Positions 46,728 to 54,448 are shown, numbered from the stretch's first letter. The stretch: DNA of 64,000 bases from Verrucomicrobiaceae bacterium (GCA_028293825.1 JAQGNY010000011.1:62001-126000); one strand, 5' to 3'. Notes: generated from the sequence alone by a model not told the origin. Made by a program: numbers and translations.

Positions 46728-47660
46728 ATGATGGCTGACACTCCAGATGTGCAATTAGCGCTTGGCGACAATGCCGCGCGCCAACTTGCCAATGCAACTA
46801 AAACCGTACCGCAGTTATCAACTATTTCGCCGCGATGGCTCGTTCACTTGTTGCAATGGTTACCTGTTGAAGCAGGTATTTATCGCGTCAACAAAGTTAA
46901 AAACCCAACCCAGGTAAATGTTGCGTGCACGCAGCGCGATGAAGCGGACCTTCCGCAAACATTTGTCGATTACGAAGAAAATCCACGCGAATATTTTTTG
47001 AATGCTGTCACCACGGTGTTAGATGTTCACACTCGCGTATCGGATCTTTACAGCAGCCCGCACGATCAAATCAAAGAGCAATTGCGCCTGACGATCGAAA
47101 CGATCAAAGAACGCCAGGAAAGTGAATTAATTAATAACCCCGAGTACGGTCTGCTCGCCGCAGTTGATGATTCGCAGCGCATTTCGACATTGACCGGCGC
47201 GCCGACACCGGACGATCTGGACGACTTAATTACGAAAGTGTGGAAAGAGCCGGGCTTTTTTCTCGCGCATCCACTCGCCATCGCTGCGTTCGGTCGCGAA
47301 TGCACACGCCGCGGCGTACCACCGCCCACAGTGAGCTTATTCGGCTCGCAGTTTTTAACCTGGCGCGGATTGCCATTAATTCCATCGGACAAAGTTCCGG
47401 TCGAAGACGGCAAAACCAAAATCATTTTGATGCGCGTTGGCGAGAAACGTCAGGGCGTGGTCGGTGTATTCCAGCCCGGCCTTGCTGGCGAACAAAGCCC
47501 CGGTTTGTCGGTGCGCTTTATGGGTATCGGCCGCAATGCCATCGCCTCGTACTTAATTTCGCTGTACTGCTCACTCGCAGTATTAACCGAAGATGCACTC
47601 GCTGTGCTCGAAGATGTGGAAGTCGGCAAATATCATGAATACCCCGACACCTACAAATAA
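46728..47660 (+). CDS. Family 2A encapsulin shell protein (SrpI-like)
   Basis: A 310-residue HK97-fold shell protein of the cysteine-desulfurase encapsulin family. Recognition rests on several conserved-looking segments: FVDYEENPREYFLNAVTTVLDVHTRVSDLYSSPHDQ-type helix, the HPLAIAAFGRECTRRGVPPP block, FLTWRGLPLIPSDKVPV and GVVGVFQPGLAGEQSPGLSVRF. The gene has AGGGAG upstream and two adjacent ATGs (46728, 46731). No cyclic-nucleotide-binding insertion (as in family 2B) is present, supporting type 2A. It should assemble into an icosahedral shell and package the product of the overlapping downstream gene. Confidence 0.92.
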   Translation: MMADTPDVQLALGDNAARQLANATKTVPQLSTISPRWLVHLLQWLPVEAGIYRVNKVKNPTQVNVACTQRDEADLPQTFVDYEENPREYFLNAVTTVLDVHTRVSDLYSSPHDQIKEQLRLTIETIKERQESELINNPEYGLLAAVDDSQRISTLTGAPTPDDLDDLITKVWKEPGFFLAHPLAIAAFGRECTRRGVPPPTVSLFGSQFLTWRGLPLIPSDKVPVEDGKTKIILMRVGEKRQGVVGVFQPGLAGEQSPGLSVRFMGIGRNAIASYLISLYCSLAVLTEDALAVLEDVEVGKYHEYPDTYK

Positions 47661-49476
47661 CGGAGCCACGGGCTTGTTCGACGAAGCGACGTTAAATCGT
47701 TTGGCGGGAGAGTTCTTCGCCGCGCTGCCAGGTTCGCCGCAATCGGCTTTGGACTTTTCATCGCCGAAGCCGCCGGTGGATCCCGGCATTGCGCAACGCG
47801 CCCCTTCGCTAACACCATCGGCGACCACCCAAACGGGTGTGCCGGATGTGGTGAACCAAAGCGCACCGGCGCTCGGTCGCGGCGGCAACCCCGTATTGGG
47901 TGTGCCCGAAGCTTACGCGGCTGCGCTGCCGCAAATCAGCTCGCCACCTTCGCGTGCGCCGACACCAGATTTGCCGACGGGCATATCACCGCCCACTTCG
48001 CCCTATTATTTTTTGGGCGAGTCGAGCGCTTATCCATCGGCGTTGCCCGCGCAACAGGACGTGCCGATTGACGATCGCGTTAGCGCGCAGTCGTTTGGTT
48101 TGCCCGGCGCTGCGGAATTGAAAGCACTGCTGAGCACCGACCGCATCGCGCAGCCTGCCGCACCGCAAGCGCAGAGCGGCAACCAATCGTTTTATTTTCT
48201 CGATGCGCAATCGTCGAACGATAAATCGATTCCCGCCCTCGCACCCGGCGCGCATCCGCCGTTCGATGTGAACGCCGTGCGTCGCGATTTTCCGATTCTG
48301 CAAGAGCGCGTGAATGGTCGCCCGTTAATTTGGTTCGACAACGCGGCGACCACGCACAAGCCGCAGTCCGTCATCGATCGTCTTGTGTATTTTTACGCGC
48401 ACGAAAACTCCAACATCCATCGCGCTGCGCACGAACTGGCAGCCCGCGCGACCGATGCATACGAGGGCGCCCGCAACAAAGTCGCGCGGTTTCTCGGCGC
48501 CGGTTCGGCCGACGAAATTGTGTTTGTGCGCGGCGCCACCGAGGCGATCAATTTAGTCGCAAAAAGCTGGGGCAAACAAAATATCAAAGCGGGCGATGAA
48601 ATTATCGTGTCGCTGCTCGAGCATCACGCCAACATCGTGCCGTGGCAGCAATTGGCGGCCGAAACCGGCGCAAAAATTCGCGTCATTCCCGTCGACGACA
48701 GCGGCCAAATACTGCTGGAAGAATATCGCCGCCTGTTGAACGACCGCACCAAGCTGGTCGCAATCACGCAGGTTTCGAATGCGCTCGGCACGGTGACGCC
48801 AGTCAAGGAAATCATCGATCTCGCGCATCGCCAAGGCGCCTGCGTATTGGTCGATGGCGCGCAAGCGGTGTCGCATATGCGCGTCAACGTGCAAGCGCTC
48901 GACGCTGACTTCTATGTGTTCTCCGGCCACAAAGTATTCGGCCCCACCGGCATCGGCGTGGTCTACGGCAAGTCGGCGATTCTCGAATCGATGCCGCCGT
49001 GGCAAGGCGGCGGCAATATGATTGTCGATGTCACGTTTGAGCGCATTCAGTATCAGGATGCACCCGCGCGCTTTGAGGCGGGCACCGGCAACATTGCCGA
49101 TGCGGTTGGCCTTGGTGCGGCCATCGATTACGTCGAGCGCATCGGTCTGGAAAACATTGCCCGTTACGAACACGATCTGCTCGTGTACGCCACGCAAGCG
49201 TTGAAAACCATTCCGGGCTTGCGCCTGATCGGCACCGCGGCGGACAAAGCCAGCGTCGCCTCGTTCGTGCTGAACGGCTACTCCAACGAGGAAGTCGGCA
49301 AAGCACTGAATCAGGAAGGCGTTGCGGTCCGCACTGGACACCATTGCGCGCAACCAATTCTGCGTCGCTTCAGTCTCGAAAACACGGTCCGCCCATCACT
49401 GGCCTTCTACAACACCTGCCAGGAAGTCGATGTGATGATTTCCGTGTTACTGCGCCTGCGCGGCAACCGCCGCTAA
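47635..49476 (+). CDS. Encapsulin cargo: cysteine desulfurase with disordered N-terminal loading domain
   Basis: A 613-residue protein. Residues 1-~208 are rich in Pro, Ser, Ala and Gln and predicted disordered. Short motifs stand out: LNRLAGEFFAALPG (20-33), YYFLGES (124-130) and FYFLDAQ (186-192), which are probably shell-binding elements. Residues ~210-613 are a SufS/CsdA-type PLP enzyme: FDNAATTHKP, SLLEHHANIVPW, DGAQAVSHM, PLP lysine in FSGHKVFGP, and catalytic Cys571 in RTGHHCAQP. It converts cysteine to alanine and persulfide/sulfane sulfur. The start at 47635 overlaps the encapsulin stop by 26 bp; an in-frame ATG at 47593 is less likely. Confidence 0.93.
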   Translation: MNTPTPTNNGATGLFDEATLNRLAGEFFAALPGSPQSALDFSSPKPPVDPGIAQRAPSLTPSATTQTGVPDVVNQSAPALGRGGNPVLGVPEAYAAALPQISSPPSRAPTPDLPTGISPPTSPYYFLGESSAYPSALPAQQDVPIDDRVSAQSFGLPGAAELKALLSTDRIAQPAAPQAQSGNQSFYFLDAQSSNDKSIPALAPGAHPPFDVNAVRRDFPILQERVNGRPLIWFDNAATTHKPQSVIDRLVYFYAHENSNIHRAAHELAARATDAYEGARNKVARFLGAGSADEIVFVRGATEAINLVAKSWGKQNIKAGDEIIVSLLEHHANIVPWQQLAAETGAKIRVIPVDDSGQILLEEYRRLLNDRTKLVAITQVSNALGTVTPVKEIIDLAHRQGACVLVDGAQAVSHMRVNVQALDADFYVFSGHKVFGPTGIGVVYGKSAILESMPPWQGGGNMIVDVTFERIQYQDAPARFEAGTGNIADAVGLGAAIDYVERIGLENIARYEHDLLVYATQALKTIPGLRLIGTAADKASVASFVLNGYSNEEVGKALNQEGVAVRTGHHCAQPILRRFSLENTVRPSLAFYNTCQEVDVMISVLLRLRGNRR

Positions 49477-49507
49477 CACGGCGCGAAGTACACGCAGCAA
49501 AACGAAT

Positions 49508-49543
49508 AGTGGAAGCGCCTTATTGGGCTTCCACTGTTTATTT
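49508..49543 (+). terminator. Intrinsic terminator of the encapsulin operon
   Basis: AGTGGAAGC (49508-49516) and GCTTCCACT (49527-49535) form a 9-bp stem, extended inside by CC/GG, followed by a T-rich stretch (GTTTATTT). It lies 32 bp after the desulfurase stop. Confidence 0.75.
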
Positions 49544-49680
49544 GCAGCAAACAAACGAACCTCCCCGTTACCCGATCCATTTCACCTGCCCCATTACCTG
49601 CGCTTCTATCCGCTCTACTAAATCAAACATCGCGTTAATGCATCACCCACGCCGCTGTATCTAATTCGCAACTAGCGCGA

Positions 49681-50016
49681 GTCAACTCAAACTGAGCAAA
49701 AGCCTATTCAAAGTGAGCGAAAGCTTATGCAGAACGAGAAATAACTAACACAGACAGAGCAATAACTATCGCAGACAGAGAAAAAGCTATCGCCGACATA
49801 GATCGAGCTAGCTCAGCGATAGAAAAAGCTAACTCAAATTGAGATAAATCTATCTCCGCAATAGATAAAGCCAGCGCAGAGATAGAAAAAACTATCTCCG
49901 ATTGAGATAAAGCTAACTCCGCGATAGATAGAGCTAGCTCCGCTAGAGAAAAAGGTCACTCCGAACGAGGATGAGCTAGCTCCGAGCAAGCTAACGCGAG
50001 CGCTTAGAGAGAAACA
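49681..50016 (+). repeat. Degenerate 21-bp tandem repeat, about 16 units
   Basis: Sixteen consecutive 21-bp units with no length variation, beginning at 49681, 49702, 49723 and so on to 49996. A rough consensus is GCTAACTC-MGMGATAGADAAA. Unit length is a multiple of three, and in the register of the units the plus strand reads heptads of the form A-x-S-x-(I/R)-(D/E)-K, but several units carry TGA or TAG codons. No open reading frame covers it on this strand. A 63-residue ORF on the minus strand is a by-product of the periodicity. Confidence 0.85.
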
Positions 50017-50444
50017 GCAGAACAAAACTGAGCCGGAGACCGCTCAAGGCAAGATCGAGGCACCGTCGAGCGCACTATTTTTTACTTCAACCAAAACCGC
50101 CGCTGACGTCAGCCCAAGCCCGCCACAGAATCCAATTAATTCTGCCAGTAATTCCCGTCTGTTGAGCCACACAAGCGGATTGCAAACCCGACTTTAGCTG
50201 CCGCGCGTTATCAATGACTCGCAATGATATTCATAGCGCCCATCGATGAAAGTGCTCGCGTCGATACCCTTGGAGATTCGCACGCATTCTTCAAATAACC
50301 ACTCATCGCTCCCATTGGACAGGTGAGGATATTCGGGTTAATTTTGCACCTCGCTACGGACAGCAACCCCATCCCCAATGTTGGTGCGGCTTCCACGGTA
50401 TTTTGAAAGGCTGCAGAAATGGACACCATCAACCGACGCATCTG
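50017..50444. other. Gene-free interval between 21-bp repeat and attC cluster
   Basis: 428 bp with no supported gene. A 76-codon minus-strand frame (50211-50441) shows no recognisable domain, no Shine-Dalgarno and no coding context. The stretch GCCGCGCGTTATC near 50190-50210 resembles the right end of an attC site, but I could not find its partner arm. It may be decayed cassette DNA. Confidence 0.4.
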
Positions 50445-50528
50445 CGTTAACCGCCAAAACCCAAGATCAGACGACGCGTCGCGTTTAATTTTTAAATGCG
50501 GACGTGTCTGCTTACTAATTTGTTAGCG
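50445..50528 (+). other. Candidate attC site 0 (left end of cassette cluster)
   Basis: CGTTAAC (50445-50451) and GTTAGCG (50522-50528) could be the R'' and R' core boxes. Between them, AAGATCAGACGACG (starting 50463) pairs with CGTGTCTGCTT (ending near 50513) with small bulges, and the central 20 bp is AT-rich. It sits 13 bp upstream of the first cassette gene. It is weaker than the other three sites. Confidence 0.45.
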
Positions 50529-50541
50529 AAAGGAGAGATTG

Positions 50542-50940
50542 ATGAATCGCAGAATATTCGTTGGTGCATGTATTTTTCTTGTAGGCGTGTCATGCTTTCC
50601 GCACGTTCAAGCCGCAGATGTTTCTATCGATGATAAGTGTTCGAAAGGATCTGCAATGGACATGTAAGACTGCGTCAGCAACGAACGAAAAATTTTAGAT
50701 GAAAAACTTTCCAGCATTGTAAAAAATATTCGGGATCACTATTCATACATAAAAATAGATTCGCATCAAACCAAATGGCGAAGTTACGTAGACGCCTGGT
50801 GTGAAGAAATAGTCACTTTGTCTCATTGGGACGGTGGCAGAGAAACCGAACACTGCCTCATTAAGCACATCGAATCTCGCATTGAAGAAATCAATGAATA
50901 TATGTGTGATGAAAATGGTTGCCCGCAGCCAGATCGCTAA
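50542..50940 (+). pseudogene. LprI-like secreted protein interrupted by an in-frame TAA
   Basis: The 132-codon frame starts at ATG 50542 with AGGAGAG upstream. It encodes a clear signal peptide (FVGACIFLVGVSCFPHVQA), then CSKGSAMDM, a TAA at codon 42 (50665-50667), then DCVSNERKILDEKLSSIV and a cysteine-containing tail ending CPQPDR at 50938-50940. The pattern M-x-x-x-C with a following D-x-x-L and later W-x-x-Y and C-x-x-x-x-IESR matches the DUF1311/LprI family. The frame is otherwise intact on both sides of the stop. A one-base change from CAA, GAA or AAA is enough to create it. It is either a recent nonsense mutation or a sequencing error. Confidence 0.7.
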
Positions 50941-51021
50941 CAAGGCAAAGCAATCGCAGCCTTCGGCTGCTGGGACTGTCAAACGCTACGCGTTTGCCAG
51001 CCCCTGTTTGCGTCGTTATGA
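50935..51021 (+). other. attC site 1 (VCR-like)
   Basis: CGCTAAC (R'', 50935-50941, overlapping the cassette stop codon) and GTTATGA (R', 51015-51021) flank an imperfect palindrome. The outer arms TAAC-AAG-GCAAA and the reverse complement of TTTGC-GTC-GTTA match. The inner part GGGACTGTCAAACGC pairs with GCGTTTGCCAGCCC, almost the same as the core of Vibrio cholerae repeats. A small GCAGCC-TTC-GGCTGC hairpin is embedded. Confidence 0.82.
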
Positions 51022-51041
51022 ATCCTAAAAGGATCTTTTGA

Positions 51042-51917
51042 ATGAATGGTTTATCCGTTGTTTTTACGATCTTTGTTTTATTTTTTTTATCGATTTCTGT
51101 AGATGCCAATGAGCTTCAGAAGGCATGCGATTATTCTGGAAGCTACGATGAATGGGCAAACTGCTTCGTTGACCTCCATGCCAAAGAGTGTCTTTCGGGG
51201 GGTATAGCTGGCACTTCTCAATGCGCTGATGAAAAGCAAACCGAGGCCAACTCGCTTTTAAAAGAAGAGATTTCAAAGCAACAAAAACTCTATGGCTACT
51301 TTGAGGAGCTAGAAAATGCTGTTGGTCTTTACAACGTATTCATAAAAAACTACTGCGGAATCGAGAACACCTTTGATTTTGAAGAGAGTGAACCCAAGCT
51401 AAATGTACTTCACATATACGAGTGTCGAGGCAGACTAAAATTACATCTTTTAGATGACCTGAGAGACCTCGGAAAAAGTAATGAAGCCAAAAATCAGCCC
51501 AACGATGGATGCGCCGAGGCGAAAGGGACAGATGCATATATTGCATGCATCATGAAAGGCTTTGGCGCTAGAAACTTGAGCTTATGCGCCCAAAATACCC
51601 CAAAAGAAAAGGAATCGTTTAATCTAGAATTATGCAACAAGAAATCCAAAGCTAATACTGACGCAAGAATAAAAACCCAAAAGGAAGTAGAGGGAAATAT
51701 TAATCTTCTTATGACAAAGCTAATTAGCCATATTAGCAGCGACTACATTAGAGGAAATGTCAAAAAGGGCCTTCCGAGCCTAGAGAAAAACTGGAGTGAC
51801 TTTTTGAGCGAAGTGTGCATGTACGAATATTGGGTAAGAAAAAATACTGATATAGATGAATGCAAATTAACCTTTAACTACTCCAGGTATATCTATCTTA
51901 AAAAGATATTTGAGTAG
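51042..51917 (+). CDS. Cassette gene: secreted cysteine-rich LprI-like protein
   Basis: A 291-residue protein with signal peptide (VVFTIFVLFFLSISVDA). It contains around ten cysteines and the C-terminal segment LEKNWSDFLSEVCMYEYW followed by ECKLTFNYSRYIYLK. This resembles the W-x-x-Y/F...C...C...R tail of the neighbouring LprI-like pseudogene, so the two cassettes may be paralogous. Base composition is visibly AT-rich relative to flanking genes, as expected for cassette DNA. It starts 21 bp after attC site 1, with AGGA upstream, and ends 40 bp before attC site 2. Function unknown beyond the family hint of lysozyme inhibition. Confidence 0.72.
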   Translation: MNGLSVVFTIFVLFFLSISVDANELQKACDYSGSYDEWANCFVDLHAKECLSGGIAGTSQCADEKQTEANSLLKEEISKQQKLYGYFEELENAVGLYNVFIKNYCGIENTFDFEESEPKLNVLHIYECRGRLKLHLLDDLRDLGKSNEAKNQPNDGCAEAKGTDAYIACIMKGFGARNLSLCAQNTPKEKESFNLELCNKKSKANTDARIKTQKEVEGNINLLMTKLISHISSDYIRGNVKKGLPSLEKNWSDFLSEVCMYEYWVRKNTDIDECKLTFNYSRYIYLKKIFE

Positions 51918-51957
51918 ATTTTATGGCCAGATATTGCATGGACTCTGTGGCGAGCAT

Positions 51958-52050
51958 TCATAACAAACACGCGCAGCACGCCGTTGTCGATGGCAACGGC
52001 TGGACAGCCACACGCTGCGCGCGTGTCTGCCGCTGGCGTGGTCGTTAAGC
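51958..52050 (+). other. attC site 2
   Basis: TCATAAC (R'', 51958-51964) and GTTAAGC (R', 52044-52050) are flanking core boxes. TAAC-AAA-CACGCGCAGC on the left pairs with GCTGGCGTG-GTC-GTTA on the right, and an inner GCGCAGC/GCTGCGC stem is perfect. Size is 93 bp. The next cassette gene begins 3 bp later. Confidence 0.8.
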
Positions 52051-52053
52051 TTT

Positions 52054-52374
52054 ATGAAGCGAAAGATTTCGTGGATTATTTCAACCATCTCTTTCTTCGT
52101 GCCCTCTATATGGGCTTATTTTGCAATTAGAGCAGATGGCGCAGCGCAGAAAGCAGCTAATCCTTCGGGACAGTTTTGTGGGAACGTTTACGTATCAATA
52201 ATTACCGTCGCTCTTTTTGCAGCAGGTACTTTGGCTTTGGTGGCGCTCATGCTCAATGTTGTTTCCATGCGTCAGGCCGTCAAGAAAGGAATCTTTCGCT
52301 ATGTTGAGCTTCTTGTTATAGGGTCACCAATTATTGCGGCAGCAGCACTGGCTGCCAGTATCGCAAATGCTTAA
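52054..52374 (+). CDS. Cassette gene: small three-helix membrane protein
   Basis: A 106-residue protein that I do not recognise. Three hydrophobic segments are visible: WIISTISFFVPSIWAYFAI, VSIITVALFAAGTLALVALML and LLVIGSPIIAAAALAASI. The ATG is 3 bp after the R' box of attC site 2 and the TAA overlaps R'' of attC site 3, the standard gene-cassette arrangement. It probably depends on readthrough from an upstream cassette or its own weak promoter. Confidence 0.75.
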   Translation: MKRKISWIISTISFFVPSIWAYFAIRADGAAQKAANPSGQFCGNVYVSIITVALFAAGTLALVALMLNVVSMRQAVKKGIFRYVELLVIGSPIIAAAALAASIANA

Positions 52375-52455
52375 CAAGGCGCTCAAGCGGACAGCAAAAA
52401 GCTACGCTTGTTGTTCGCTCTGCTTTGCTGCGGCTGTCCGCTTAGCTTGGCAAGC
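52369..52455 (+). other. attC site 3 with degenerate right core box
   Basis: GCTTAAC (R'', 52369-52375) lies at the end of the membrane-protein cassette. The internal stem AAGCGGACAGC / GCTGTCCGCTT is perfect (11 bp). The right core box reads GGCAAGC (52449-52455) in place of the expected GTTAAGC. The crossover triplet GTT is thus lost and the site may no longer recombine, marking the right boundary of the cluster. Confidence 0.75.
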
Positions 52456-52700
52456 ATATAGAGAAGCATTCGTCCGAATATCGCGCTTCTGATAATTTCC
52501 AGCCGAAAATAACGGCTGTTCGCTTTACCGATCTGCCTGCGCAACGGTGCGAATCGTTGCCACATTGCGCTAATAAACTATTAAACATGCAACGCGACGA
52601 ATACCTAATCCAAACGTCAAATCGCGTATGCATTGGAATTTATCCGCATTCACAACGGGTGAACGTAACTACTGGAAGTCACATCAAGGGAGATAGAGTC

Positions 52701-53333
52701 ATGCTCAATGCCGTCATCGACATTTCACATCACAACAAAATCAGCAGCCTGGCAAAGGTTCAAGAGGCTGGAATTCTCGGGGTTTTTCAAAAGGCGACGC
52801 AGGGTACTTCATTCGTAGACCCCACCTTTACTACCAATAAAAAGAAAATAAAAGAAGCCGGCCTGCTGTTTGGCGCTTATCACTTCGGCACTGCAGGCGA
52901 CGCATCCAATCAAGCCGAATTATTGGTGTCGACTGCCGGCACCGACTCGCTGCTGGTTCTCGATTTCGAGCCCAACCCACAAGGTCATGACATGAGCCTG
53001 CTGGAGGCCGAACAGTTTGTGCATCACATCTTCACCGTTACCGGTCGCTACCCCGGCTTATATTCCGGTCACACGATTAAAGAAGCGCTGGCCAATGCGG
53101 GTATCACTTCGCCGGAGCAGACCGAGTTATCGAAATGCTGGCTCTGGATTGCGCAATACGGCCCCGCGCCACTGATCCCCAAGATTTGGTCGCAATGGAC
53201 GCTGTGGCAATATACGGATGGTGCCGCTGGGCTCGAACCCCATCAGGTCGACGGCATCGGCCGCTGCGACCGCGATCAATTCAATGGCAGCGCGGATGAG
53301 TTGAACGCGTTTTGGAACGGCAATACCAAATGA
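52701..53333 (+). CDS. GH25-family lysozyme (N-acetylmuramidase)
   Basis: A 210-residue glycosyl hydrolase family 25 catalytic domain. AVIDISHHN carries the N-terminal catalytic aspartate, VFQKATQGTSFVDPTF is the family segment, LVLDFEP has the D-x-E, and WLWIAQYGPAP with WTLWQYTDG closes the barrel. No signal peptide is present, so export would need a holin or secretion system, or the enzyme acts after lysis. The start at 52701 has AAGGGAG upstream; the frame remains open to 52557, but those residues do not belong to the GH25 fold. It lies 245 bp after the last attC site. No phage genes are adjacent. Confidence 0.9.
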   Translation: MLNAVIDISHHNKISSLAKVQEAGILGVFQKATQGTSFVDPTFTTNKKKIKEAGLLFGAYHFGTAGDASNQAELLVSTAGTDSLLVLDFEPNPQGHDMSLLEAEQFVHHIFTVTGRYPGLYSGHTIKEALANAGITSPEQTELSKCWLWIAQYGPAPLIPKIWSQWTLWQYTDGAAGLEPHQVDGIGRCDRDQFNGSADELNAFWNGNTK

Positions 53334-53461
53334 CTCCATCAGCGAAAAACTAATTTGTAATTCCACTATTTGTACGAGTAATTGTAGAGCGCAATAATCC
53401 AACGCTCGCCGGTACATTTCATTTATTGCGTTCTGCGTTTTAACGGATTGGGGAATTCCAT

Positions 53462-53848
53462 ATGACCATCGAACTCGATCACGTCATTGTTTCCGCTCAC
53501 CACCGCAACAGCTCAGCGAAGCTACTGGCCGAGCTGTTCGGCGTTTCTTGTGGGCCGGCAACAGCGGGCCCTTTTTTCGCGGTGTATATCAACGATGGCT
53601 TGACGCTCGATTTTATTGAAACGGACGAATCGTTTCCGGTCGAGCATTTTTGCTTTCGCGTCGACGACGCCACCTTCGATAGGGTTCTTGCGAAAATCAA
53701 AGCCGCCGGAATTGCTTATCGCAGCGCAATGCATGTGCCGGTCGACGGCAAGATCAACACCGACTACGGCGGCAAAATGATTTATTGGAATGTGCCCGAA
53801 GGCCATCAATGGGAAATGCTTACCGTTAGCTACGCCCGCCAGCGGTGA
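53462..53848 (+). CDS. VOC-superfamily (glyoxalase-like) protein
   Basis: A 128-residue single-domain protein of two beta-alpha-beta-beta-beta modules: LDHVIVSAHHRN, FFAVYINDGLTLDFIE, VEHFCFRVDD and YWNVPEGHQWEML. His and Glu at the usual metal positions are present (LDHV, DFIE, HFCF, WEML). The family covers glyoxalase I, dioxygenases and antibiotic-binding proteins; the substrate here is unknown. Confidence 0.85.
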   Translation: MTIELDHVIVSAHHRNSSAKLLAELFGVSCGPATAGPFFAVYINDGLTLDFIETDESFPVEHFCFRVDDATFDRVLAKIKAAGIAYRSAMHVPVDGKINTDYGGKMIYWNVPEGHQWEMLTVSYARQR

Positions 53849-53931
53849 ATAAATCAGGTAGTAAAAAACCGATTCACGTTCAGCAAGAACAGTAGGTTCT
53901 GGTCATCGATACTCAATGATCGCGTGCTTGC

Positions 53932-54372
53932 TCAATAGCTCTCGCCGCGCATGTAATTCTGCAATTGCAGAATCATCGCTTTCTGATCCTCGATGATGTT
54001 TTTCACTAAATCGCCGATCGAAATCATGCCGATCAACTCGCCGTCTTGCAGTACCGGTAAGTGACGGATGTGTTTTTCGGTCATCAGCTCCATGCAGAAT
54101 TCCATCGTATCGTTCGGCGCGACGCAGATGGGGCTGGCGGTCATGACTTCGCCAATGGTGGTCGTGCTCGACGAGCGTTCCATCAGTGCGATCTTGCGCG
54201 CGTAGTCGCGTTCGCTAAACACACCGACCAATTGACTGTTGTCGAGCACAACGAGCGCGCCGATGCCTTTTTCGGCCATCAGTTTGAGTGCATCGAGCAC
54301 CGTGGTGCCGGGATGAACGCTGTGAAGTTTCGCGTCGCTTTTGGAGTTGAGAATTTTACTGACGTTTTTCAT
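53932..54372 (-). CDS. Two-CBS-domain protein
   Basis: A 146-residue protein with two CBS motifs: GTTVLDALKLMAEKGIGALVVLD followed by LVGVFSERDYARKI, then MTASPICVAPNDTMEFCMELMTEKHIRHLPVLQ followed by LIGMISIGDLVKNI. Stand-alone CBS pairs bind adenine nucleotides and often regulate other proteins. Members of this subgroup are commonly linked to redox or energy sensing. It has its own ribosome-binding site (GGGAGCA). Confidence 0.9.
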   Translation of the reverse strand: MKNVSKILNSKSDAKLHSVHPGTTVLDALKLMAEKGIGALVVLDNSQLVGVFSERDYARKIALMERSSSTTTIGEVMTASPICVAPNDTMEFCMELMTEKHIRHLPVLQDGELIGMISIGDLVKNIIEDQKAMILQLQNYMRGESY

Positions 54373-54448
54373 GGTTGCTCCCTCGGTTCGTAATCGTCAG
54401 GCCTGAAAATACGTTATCGACTATAGGCCTTTCTGTAAAAAATTACTC

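Noticed and set aside
48553..49353. 266-codon open frame antisense to the cysteine desulfurase
   Set aside because: It lies fully inside a gene with clear catalytic motifs, has no domain signature and no Shine-Dalgarno; the high GC of the region explains a long antisense frame.
49681..50016. CRISPR array
   Set aside because: Units are contiguous 21-mers without spacers, individually degenerate, and no cas gene is near.
49834..50025. 63-residue minus-strand ORF with FISIGDSF-like repeats
   Set aside because: It is created by the 21-bp periodicity and has no ribosome-binding site or start context of its own.
50130..50215. Fifth attC site at the left of the cassette cluster
   Set aside because: GCGCGTTATC resembles an R' box, but no complementary left arm was found within 150 bp.
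52557..52700. 48-codon N-terminal extension of the GH25 lysozyme
   Set aside because: The GH25 fold begins at AVIDISHHN just after the ATG at 52701, which has a good Shine-Dalgarno; the extension has no signal peptide and no homologous segment.
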